From Prochlorococcus sp. AG-347-E23 (GTDB lineage: Bacteria; Cyanobacteriota; Cyanobacteriia; PCC-6307; Cyanobiaceae), in NCBI GenBank assembly GCA_003281685.1, contig QCBH01000012.1, forward strand, positions 1 through 49,743: DNA of 49,743 nucleotides, given 5' to 3'. Position 1 is the first letter of the stretch. Every line of letters starts with the position of its first letter. The notes under the pieces were generated by a model that ran no database searches, had not been told where the DNA came from, and saw only the letters and a program-made list of their open reading frames with translations. This document shows, one piece after another, positions 38,301 through 45,596 of the stretch. Position numbers and translations under genes: made by a program.

Positions 38301-39101
38301 GTTTTTGATTTGAGATGAAGAAAATGAAGTTGTGGTAATTATTAGTTTAATATCTTCTTTTTTAAAAATGTCTATTAATTTCTTCTGAATAATATGATCT
38401 TTTAGTGTTGAAATAAAAAATGTTTTAGGAGATAATCCGCATTTTCTTAATTGCAAGTTAAGTTTTTCGTTTACTTCAATTTCATTAGCCAAAAAAAGTG
38501 ATTTATAAGATATTATTCCTATCTTTTCGCCTTTTTCATTTTTCCAATCATATAAATAGGGATCTGCATAAAAAGTAATATTCAAAAAATCATCAGGAAT
38601 TAATTTTTCATCTACGACTAAATAATTTAAACAATTAAGAAACTTTCTATAATTATCCAGTCCTCCAGATCTTAGTAATCTAGAAATATTTAATGCAAAA
38701 TTTTTATCTATACTACTTATTTCGCATAAGGAAATTTCCTGATCAATGGTACCTGATAGGATTACTAACTTCCTTTTTTTATTAACTGCTTGCCAATTTA
38801 AAAGTTGTTCAATTCCATAGTTCCATGTACCTTTATCTCCAAATATTCTAACTACGACAACTTTTGCATAATTTATTGTTTTTAATAAATAATTATCTAT
38901 TTGAGCTGAGGAATTTAAATTAGAAATTTCTAAAGCTCTTATATTATTTTTTAATGAAGCAAATTCTTTTTCTAACAATAAGTTTGATATAAGATTTAAA
39001 TCAGCTTTGACACTTGTTATAAAAATAAAATCTGCAGCTGGTTGCTCAATTAAATCATCCTTATTCTTTTCATTTCCTGCTATATTTAATATCCTGTGCA
39101 T
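35364..39101 (-). CDS. cobN: Cobaltochelatase subunit CobN
   Basis: A 1245-residue large subunit of the Mg/Co-chelatase family. It inserts cobalt into the corrin ring with ATP-driven AAA+ partners, which in cyanobacteria may be shared with the ChlI/ChlD subunits. Landmarks are [30 protein letters not shown] (centre), [58 protein letters not shown], and a C-terminal [33 protein letters not shown]. ChlH is similar but longer with different central motifs; the HGTVEW/NDPGEG context and length favour CobN. The B12-dependent metH lies on the other side of the divergent gap. Start is ATG at 39101. Confidence 0.92.
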   Translation of the reverse strand: [1245 protein letters not shown]

Positions 39102-39173
39102 TTTTATATATAAATAAGGTTTAGAATACGTGAGTAGGATAAAACAAGTTTACCTTAATTAAATAAATTAAAT

Positions 39174-40088
39174 ATGCATGAATTTCTTCCATACGCCTGG
39201 TTCGAAGGTAAATGTATTCCATTTAAAGAAGCAAAAATATCAATAGCTACTCATGCACTACATTACGGTACTGCTGCATTTGGAGGTATGCGTGCGATAC
39301 CTAACCCAACAAACAAAGAAGAATTCCTTTTGTTTAGAACTGATAAACATATAAAAAGATTATCTCAAAGTGCAAAATTACTCTTAACTGAAATTTCTGA
39401 AGAATATATTTTTAAAGCCTTAGAAGAAATTATAAAAAGAAACAAGCCAGAAAAACCTATTTATATAAGACCATTTGTATATACAAGCGATTTAGGTATA
39501 GCGCCAAGGTTACACAATATTGAAACAGATTTCTTTATTTATTGTATTGAACTAGGAGATTATCTATCCCCAGATGGTGTTTCTTGTAGAATGAGTAGTT
39601 GGACAAGACAAGAAGATAGATCTCTCCCCTTAAGAGGAAAAATAAGTGGAGCATATATTACTAGTTCATTAGCCAAAACAGAAGCTAGTTTATCGGGTTT
39701 TGATGAAGCCCTGCTATTAAATTCAAGTGGTAAGGTAAGCGAAGCTAGTGGTATGAATTTATTCATTGTAAGGAATGGAGACTTAATCACTCCTGGTGTT
39801 GATCAAGATATCCTTGAGGGGATTACTAGAGCTAGTGTAATTGAATTAGCAAAATCATTTGGAATAAATGTAATTGAGAGGCCTGTTGACAAAACAGAAT
39901 TATTAATAGCAGATGAAGTTTTTCTAACTGGTACAGCAGCAAAAATTACACCAGTTAAAAAAATTGAATCAACTGAATTAAATGTTGAAAGACCAATAAT
40001 GAATAAATTAAAAAGTAAGCTTATAGAAATAACAGAAGGTCGTTCTCAAGACTATGATAATTGGGTAACAAGAATTTCACTAAAATAA
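39174..40088 (+). CDS. ilvE: Branched-chain amino acid aminotransferase
   Basis: A 304-residue fold-type IV PLP aminotransferase interconverting branched-chain amino acids and their 2-oxo acids. Seen are YAWFEGKCIPFKEAKISIATHALHYGTAAFGGMRA, the Lys-bearing LRGKISGAYITSSLAKTEA, GFDEALLLNSSGKVSEASGMNLFIVRNG and LEGITRASVIELA. EVFLTGTAAKITPV is a standard IlvE stretch near the C-terminus. With ilvA in the same window it covers both ends of isoleucine synthesis. It is 18 bp upstream of metH and probably co-transcribed. The 72-bp gap to divergent cobN contains no recognisable riboswitch. Start is ATG at 39174. Confidence 0.95.
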   Translation: MHEFLPYAWFEGKCIPFKEAKISIATHALHYGTAAFGGMRAIPNPTNKEEFLLFRTDKHIKRLSQSAKLLLTEISEEYIFKALEEIIKRNKPEKPIYIRPFVYTSDLGIAPRLHNIETDFFIYCIELGDYLSPDGVSCRMSSWTRQEDRSLPLRGKISGAYITSSLAKTEASLSGFDEALLLNSSGKVSEASGMNLFIVRNGDLITPGVDQDILEGITRASVIELAKSFGINVIERPVDKTELLIADEVFLTGTAAKITPVKKIESTELNVERPIMNKLKSKLIEITEGRSQDYDNWVTRISLK

Positions 40089-40106
40089 ATTAATTTTTAC
40101 CTAAAA

Positions 40107-43100
40107 ATGGAATCTTTCAGAAGATATTTAAATAGAGATGAAAAACCATTAATTATTTTTGACGGAGGTACTGGAACATCATTTCAGAACTTAAATCTTA
40201 CTGCAGATGACTTTGGAGGAAAAGAATTAGAGGGATGTAATGAAAACCTTGTTTTATCATCGCCAGAGGTAGTTGAGAATGTTCATAATTCATTTTTAGA
40301 AGCAGGTTGTCATGTTATAGAAACTAATACATTTGGAGCCTCATCAATAGTTCTTGATGAATATGATATTGGGGATAAGGCTTATGAGATAAATAAAAAT
40401 GCTGCATTTATAGCAAAAAAAGCTGCTGCCAAACACTCATCAGTTAATAAACCAAGGTTTGTAGCAGGTTCAATTGGGCCAACAACTAAATTACCCACCT
40501 TAGGACATATAGATTTTGATCAATTAAAGCAATCATATAAAGAACAAATTTATGGTCTTATAGATGGAGGAGTTGATCTTCTTTTGATTGAAACTTGTCA
40601 GGATGTTTTACAAATTAAATCTGCCTTATTAGCATCAAAAGAAATTCTTGAAAGTAAAAATATTGATATACCTTTAATGGTATCTATAACAATGGAAACA
40701 ACAGGTACTATGCTTGTTGGATCTGATATTGCTTCTGCATTAACAATATTAGAACCATTTAATATAGATATCCTTGGACTTAATTGTGCAACTGGTCCTG
40801 AGCAAATGAAGGAACATATTAAATATTTGTCTGAAAATTCTCCCTTCGCTATAAGCTGTATTCCCAATGCAGGTCTTCCTGAAAATATTGGTGGTGTAGC
40901 TCACTATAGATTAAAGCCAATAGAATTAAAGATGCAGTTAATGAATTTTATATATGACTTTAATGTTCAATTAATAGGTGGATGTTGTGGGACAACACCT
41001 GAACATATAAAATACCTGTCTTCAATAATCGATGAAATTTTTGATAATGAAAGGACTAATAATAATGCTAAGAAAAATTTAAGCGGTTTTATTCCATCTG
41101 CCTCATCAATATATAACTCTGTACCATATAAACAAGACAATTCAATTTTGATAGTAGGAGAAAGATTAAATGCAAGTGGATCGAAAAAGGTAAGGGAGTT
41201 ATTAAATAACGACGATTGGGATGGCTTAGTTGCAATTGCCAAGCAACAACAAAAAGAAAATGCTCACGTTCTTGATGTAAATGTCGATTATGTAGGCAGA
41301 GACGGAGTGAAAGATATGAAAGAAATAACTTCAAGACTAGTTACCAATATAAATTTACCATTAATGATTGACTCTACAGATGCTGACAAAATGGAAAGTG
41401 GATTAAAGTCAGCTGGTGGTAAATGTATTATAAATTCAACCAATTACGAAGATGGCAATGAAAGGTTTGATCAAGTTCTAAATTTAGCCTTAGGGTATGG
41501 TTCAGGACTTGTTGTCGGAACAATTGATGAAGATGGAATGGCAAGGAATTCAGAAAAAAAATATAAGATTGTTAAACGAGCGATTAATAGAACAAGAGAA
41601 TGTGGTTTGTCAGATTATGAGCTATTTTTTGATCCATTAGCTCTGCCAATATCTACAGGGATAGAAGAAGATAGATTAAACGCTAAAGAAACTATTAGTG
41701 CTATATTAAAAATCCGTGAAAATTTCCCAGATATTCATATCATACTTGGGATATCAAACATTAGTTTTGGTCTTTCACCATTATCAAGAATTAATCTAAA
41801 TTCAATATTTTTAGATGAATGCATTAAAGCAGGATTAGATTCTGCTATCATCGCACCAAATAAAATTTTGCCATTATCAAAAATTTCTGAAGAAACTAAA
41901 AAGCTTTGCTTAGATTTGATTTATGATAAAAGAAAATTTGAAGATGATATTTGTATTTATGATCCATTAGTAGAATTAACAAAGGCTTTTCAAGATTTAT
42001 CTATTCAAGATTTCAAAAAAGCATCTTCAGAAAATAAAAACCTAACTCTTGAAGAAAATCTGAAAAATCATATTATTGATGGAGAAAAAATAGGATTAGA
42101 GGATCAATTAAATGAAGCGTTAAAAAAATATAAACCTCTTGAAATAATTAATACCTTTTTACTAGATGGGATGAAAGTTGTAGGAGATTTATTTGGCTCA
42201 GGTCAAATGCAATTGCCATTTGTACTCCAATCCGCTGAAACAATGAAATTTGCTGTTTCAATTTTAGAACCATACATGGAAACTGTAGATGAAAACATAT
42301 CAAATGGAAAACTCTTAATTGCAACTGTCAAAGGCGATGTACATGATATTGGAAAAAATTTGGTAGATATAATACTTACAAATAATGGTTATGACGTAAT
42401 AAATCTAGGAATAAAGCAAGATGTTTCAGCAATTATAGATGCACAAAAAAAGCACAATGCAGATTGCATCGCTATGAGCGGATTACTTGTTAAATCAACT
42501 GCTTTTATGAAAAATAATTTAGAAGCTTTTAACAATGAGAATATTAGTGTACCAGTAATATTAGGAGGCGCAGCCTTAACCCCAAAATTTGTAAATGAGG
42601 ACTGCAGCAAAATATATAAAGGGAAAATATTGTACGGAAAAGATGCGTTCACTGATCTTAAATTTATGAATGAATATATGGATAATAAGAAAAAGGGTAA
42701 TTGGTCAAATACAGAGGGTTTCATTAACAATGAGGGTATAAACATTAATTTAGCCTCATCAAAATCCAACTCTCAAGCTGTTAAAAAATCAATATCCATA
42801 AATACCGAGACTTCCAAATTAAATTTAAAAGAAAATTTTATAAGATCTAAATTTATAAAGGAAGAAGATCCAATTCAAGCCCCTTTCTTGGGAACGAAAG
42901 TCTTGAACGATATTGATATAGATTTAAATAAGTTAATATTTTATTTAGATACAAAAGCTCTATTTAGCGGGCAATGGCAAATAAAAAAAGGAAAAAACCA
43001 AAGCGTAGATGAATACAATAACTATTTGGATTCATATGCTAAACCATTGTTAGATAAATGGTTAGAAATAATTATAGAGAAAAAACTTATATCACCCAAA

Positions 43101-43673
43101 GCAGTTTATGGATATTTCCGATGCGGGAGAAAAGATAATAGTATTTTCTTATTTGATGAGAGATCATTAAATAAAATTTCCCAATTTAATTTTCCACGAC
43201 AAAAATCTGGGAATAATTTATGCATAGCTGATTTTTATTGTGATTTGAAAAATGATAAACCGATAGATATATTTCCTATGCAGGCAGTAACCATGGGCGA
43301 TATTGCTAGTGAATATTCTCAAAAATTATTTAAAGAAGATAAATATAGCGATTATTTGTTATTCCATGGACTTACAGTGCAATTAGCAGAAGCTCTAGCT
43401 GAGTATGTCCATGCATTAATTCGTATTGAATCTGGTTTTAGGTCTGAAGAACCTGACAAAAATAGAGAAATACTAGCTCAAAAATATAGAGGAGCTAGAT
43501 ATTCTTTTGGTTATCCTGCATGTCCAAAAGTATCTGATTCAAACATACAATTATCATTGTTGGATGCAAAAAGAATAAACTTGACCATGGATGAATCTGA
43601 ACAACTTCATCCAGAACAAAGTACTACAGCTATCATTTCACTACACTCAAAAGCTAAATATTTCAGCGCTTAA
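40107..43673 (+). CDS. metH: Cobalamin-dependent methionine synthase
   Basis: An 1188-residue four-module enzyme. The homocysteine domain (1-330) has FDGGTGTSFQNLNLTADDFGG, a cysteine in GLNCATGP and a Cys pair in IGGCCGTTPEHI, the zinc ligands. The folate domain (about 345-610) begins ILIVGERLNASGSKKVRELL and has AHVLDVNVDYVGRDG. The B12-binding region has GKLLIATVKGDVHDIGKNLVD with the axial His near 746. The C-terminal activation domain has RGARYSFGYPACPKVSD for SAM-dependent reactivation. It transfers the methyl group of methyl-THF to homocysteine. All modules are intact. In this B12-making lineage the cofactor is probably pseudocobalamin (known biology, not seen here). Confidence 0.97.
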   Translation: MESFRRYLNRDEKPLIIFDGGTGTSFQNLNLTADDFGGKELEGCNENLVLSSPEVVENVHNSFLEAGCHVIETNTFGASSIVLDEYDIGDKAYEINKNAAFIAKKAAAKHSSVNKPRFVAGSIGPTTKLPTLGHIDFDQLKQSYKEQIYGLIDGGVDLLLIETCQDVLQIKSALLASKEILESKNIDIPLMVSITMETTGTMLVGSDIASALTILEPFNIDILGLNCATGPEQMKEHIKYLSENSPFAISCIPNAGLPENIGGVAHYRLKPIELKMQLMNFIYDFNVQLIGGCCGTTPEHIKYLSSIIDEIFDNERTNNNAKKNLSGFIPSASSIYNSVPYKQDNSILIVGERLNASGSKKVRELLNNDDWDGLVAIAKQQQKENAHVLDVNVDYVGRDGVKDMKEITSRLVTNINLPLMIDSTDADKMESGLKSAGGKCIINSTNYEDGNERFDQVLNLALGYGSGLVVGTIDEDGMARNSEKKYKIVKRAINRTRECGLSDYELFFDPLALPISTGIEEDRLNAKETISAILKIRENFPDIHIILGISNISFGLSPLSRINLNSIFLDECIKAGLDSAIIAPNKILPLSKISEETKKLCLDLIYDKRKFEDDICIYDPLVELTKAFQDLSIQDFKKASSENKNLTLEENLKNHIIDGEKIGLEDQLNEALKKYKPLEIINTFLLDGMKVVGDLFGSGQMQLPFVLQSAETMKFAVSILEPYMETVDENISNGKLLIATVKGDVHDIGKNLVDIILTNNGYDVINLGIKQDVSAIIDAQKKHNADCIAMSGLLVKSTAFMKNNLEAFNNENISVPVILGGAALTPKFVNEDCSKIYKGKILYGKDAFTDLKFMNEYMDNKKKGNWSNTEGFINNEGININLASSKSNSQAVKKSISINTETSKLNLKENFIRSKFIKEEDPIQAPFLGTKVLNDIDIDLNKLIFYLDTKALFSGQWQIKKGKNQSVDEYNNYLDSYAKPLLDKWLEIIIEKKLISPKAVYGYFRCGRKDNSIFLFDERSLNKISQFNFPRQKSGNNLCIADFYCDLKNDKPIDIFPMQAVTMGDIASEYSQKLFKEDKYSDYLLFHGLTVQLAEALAEYVHALIRIESGFRSEEPDKNREILAQKYRGARYSFGYPACPKVSDSNIQLSLLDAKRINLTMDESEQLHPEQSTTAIISLHSKAKYFSA

Positions 43674-43682
43674 GCTAAATTT

Positions 43683-43901
43683 TTAGTTGTTTTCTAAATA
43701 TTCAATAATTTCTACCTGTAGTTCTTCCATCGTTTCATTATCACCCAGATCAAGGCCCTCACCCGCGGCATCCTGTGTTAACTCAAGATAATATGAAGCA
43801 CCATCACTGGATAAGAATTCTAATGCGGAAGTTTCATCACTATCTTTAAAAGCTTCATAAAGAGCTTTAAATGCAATGTTTTCAGTAAAGTCCCAATCCA
43901 T
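43683..43901 (-). CDS. Conserved small acidic protein, unknown function
   Basis: A 72-residue, strongly acidic soluble protein (MDWDFTENIAFKALYEAFKD ... EELQVEIIEYLENN), largely helical by composition, without signal peptide or membrane segment. I recognise no domain. The coherent codon use, ATG start, and unbroken frame convergent with metH (9 bp) support a real gene; similar proteins exist in picocyanobacteria as far as I recall. Its presumed leader contains a perfect 9-base Shine-Dalgarno match unusually far (27 nt) upstream. Confidence 0.7.
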   Translation of the reverse strand: MDWDFTENIAFKALYEAFKDSDETSALEFLSSDGASYYLELTQDAAGEGLDLGDNETMEELQVEIIEYLENN

Positions 43902-43928
43902 AATGAAAAAAACCTTATTAGAATTATT

Positions 43929-43937
43929 ACCTCCTTA
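43929..43937 (-). promoter_or_regulatory. Misplaced perfect Shine-Dalgarno sequence
   Basis: On the minus strand TAAGGAGGT, a full complement to the 16S rRNA 3' tail, sits 27 nt before the ATG at 43901, too far for normal initiation. No plausible upstream start codon with an open frame follows it at 5-9 nt. It may be a standby ribosome site or chance. Confidence 0.35.
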
Positions 43938-44000
43938 CCCCCCATACTCGTCAACCTTTTTTAAAGAAATGTTGGTGTTTTATTATTATTAAAAAAATCT

Positions 44001-44384
44001 ATGACCATAAATAATCAAAAACAGTTAAATGTCCTTGGAGATGAAATTGAGATTTGTAGTTGCGCACCTATGACAGGGTGGTTCAGGGATGGATTTTGCA
44101 ACTATGACAAAAATGATGGAGGGAATCATTCCATATGTTGTGTAATGGATGATAATTTCCTGAAATATAGTAAATCACAAGGTAATGATTTAATAACTCC
44201 CATGCCTATTTATTCCTTCCCAGGACTAAAGGATGGTGATCATTGGTGTATTTGTCTTGATAGGTGGAAGCAAGCATTATTAGACGGTCTTGCACCAAAA
44301 GTTATATTAGAATCAACGAATATTGTAGTCTTAGAATCAGTACCTCTGGAAAAATTGAAAGAATATCAATTTAATAAAAAGTAA
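44001..44384 (+). CDS. DUF2237 family protein
   Basis: A 127-residue protein of the DUF2237 family, recognised by NVLGDEIEICSCAPMTGWFRDGFCNY at the N-terminus, SKSQGNDLITPMPIYSFPGLKDGDHWCICLDRWKQAL in the middle and VPLEKLKEY at the end. Several cysteines (ICSC, CC, CIC) are conserved in position and may bind metal or form disulfides, but the function is unknown. No signal peptide. It diverges from the 72-residue acidic protein and precedes the Ap4A phosphorylase on the same strand by 48 bp. Start is ATG at 44001. Confidence 0.85.
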   Translation: MTINNQKQLNVLGDEIEICSCAPMTGWFRDGFCNYDKNDGGNHSICCVMDDNFLKYSKSQGNDLITPMPIYSFPGLKDGDHWCICLDRWKQALLDGLAPKVILESTNIVVLESVPLEKLKEYQFNKK

Positions 44385-44432
44385 TTACAAGTTTATTTTT
44401 TTTTTTAAAATGATAATGATAAATTTTTTTAA

Positions 44433-45263
44433 ATGAGTTTAGAAATATATTGGAAAAAAGCACTAGAACAAACTCGATTATCAATTGATGATGAATCATT
44501 ATATCCTCTCAAAACTGATATTATTACAAGAGATTTATATGAAAAAGACGACTTCATAATTAGGAAACTCGATACTTCAAAATTTAATAAAAAAAAAATT
44601 TATGGTCCTAAGCAAAATCCATTTTGTCCATGGGAAAAGATACTAGAAATTGATAAAATTGGTGATAATCATCAACTAATATTAAATAAGTACCCTGTAC
44701 AAAAAGGTCATATTTTACTTATTACAAATGAATGGAAACCACAAAATGGATGGTTAGATATAAATGATTGGAGAGCGATCCAACAAGTTAATAAAGATAC
44801 TAGTGGATTATGGTTTTTCAATAGTTCTCCAATTGCGGGAGCAAGTCAACCTCACAGGCATTTTCAACTTCTGCGTAGATCTAAAGGTGAGATATCATGC
44901 CCTAGAGAAAAGTGGTTTTTAGAGATGAACTCATATCAAGATCTAGATAGTAAGCTTAAAAAAAATATTATTGTATCTAAATTTAATTTTTTAGAAAATC
45001 CATCATGTCTTTTTGAATTTTACTTAGAATTATGCAAGAAATTAGGAATTGGTGACCCTATTAGTGATAAGAAACCGATATATCCTTACAATATTTTAAT
45101 AACTAATAAATGGATCGCTATTATAAAAAGAAAAAATGATCATATTCATGGTTTCAGTATCAACGGTTTAGGATTTGCAGGATATCTATTAGTAACTGAA
45201 AATTCAAATATTAATTATTTAAAGAAATTTGGCCCTGAAAAACTTCTAGAAAGTTTTGTTTGA
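44433..45263 (+). CDS. ATP adenylyltransferase (Ap4A phosphorylase)
   Basis: A 276-residue HIT-superfamily enzyme that phosphorolyses diadenosine tetraphosphate to ATP and ADP. The first half has NPFCPWEKILEI and QLILNKYPVQKGHILLIT. The active-site triad HRHFQ (H141, H143, Q145) is in SSPIAGASQPHRHFQLLRR, matching the GASQPH-H-Q signature of the Apa1/2 family. The C-terminal part has YNILITNKWIAIIKR, part of the Apa2-type accessory domain. It probably controls stress-related Ap4A. The end is 3 bp from the convergent 59-residue ORF. Start is ATG at 44433. Confidence 0.9.
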   Translation: MSLEIYWKKALEQTRLSIDDESLYPLKTDIITRDLYEKDDFIIRKLDTSKFNKKKIYGPKQNPFCPWEKILEIDKIGDNHQLILNKYPVQKGHILLITNEWKPQNGWLDINDWRAIQQVNKDTSGLWFFNSSPIAGASQPHRHFQLLRRSKGEISCPREKWFLEMNSYQDLDSKLKKNIIVSKFNFLENPSCLFEFYLELCKKLGIGDPISDKKPIYPYNILITNKWIAIIKRKNDHIHGFSINGLGFAGYLLVTENSNINYLKKFGPEKLLESFV

Positions 45264-45266
45264 ATA

Positions 45267-45446
45267 CTAGTTAGTTACTTCAACTTCCTTATCCCTGCTT
45301 ATTTGGCTTTCTAGAACATCTATAGATGCTGTTACTGAGGCAATTTTACGTTCAAGTGAATCCTTAATATAATTGAGCATTTCTAATTTCTTGTTTTGAT
45401 AAAAACTCTTTTTTTCTTTAGAGGACTTGAAATAACAATTAAACAT
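45267..45446 (-). CDS. Small 59-residue charged helical protein
   Basis: An unlisted small frame of 59 codons plus stop (ATG at 45446, TAG at 45269-45267) in the gap between the Ap4A phosphorylase and the ribbon-helix-helix gene. The product starts MFNCYFKSSKEKKSFYQNKK and continues into an amphipathic, coiled-coil-like stretch (LEMLNYIKDSLERKIASV ... IDVLESQIS), ending in a charged tail. The lysine-rich N-terminus and heptad-like Leu/Ile pattern suggest a nucleic-acid- or membrane-contacting protein or a coiled-coil oligomer. No family recognised. The convergent packing (3 bp from the Ap4A gene) and coding-like composition favour a genuine gene. Confidence 0.62.
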   Translation of the reverse strand: MFNCYFKSSKEKKSFYQNKKLEMLNYIKDSLERKIASVTASIDVLESQISRDKEVEVTN

Positions 45447-45572
45447 TTTTGTTTTTATTATAAAAAGACAATATATTGACTTGTGACATAAAAATAAATT
45501 GGTTTTAATTTAAAAACAATATTCCGTATGGACTTTCAATTTTTTTTGAATAAAATTAAATAAATTCCATAC

Positions 45573-45596
45573 TATTCAAGAAAATATTATTGAATA
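45573..45596. repeat. Inverted repeat over the RHH/J gene start codon
   Basis: TATTCAA (45573-45579) and TTGAATA (45590-45596) form perfect 7-bp arms separated by 10 bp. The right arm contains the TTG start codon. A second pair, GTATGGA (45526-45532) and TCCATAC (45566-45572), flanks it upstream. Such placement is typical of an autoregulatory operator or a leader hairpin. Confidence 0.5.

Noticed and set aside
35364..39101. Magnesium chelatase subunit ChlH
   Set aside because: Length and motif context ([23 protein letters not shown]) and location beside metH fit CobN better; ChlH is usually over 1300 residues.
39102..39173. Cobalamin riboswitch between cobN and ilvE/metH
   Set aside because: Only 72 bp available and no B12-box-like sequence seen.
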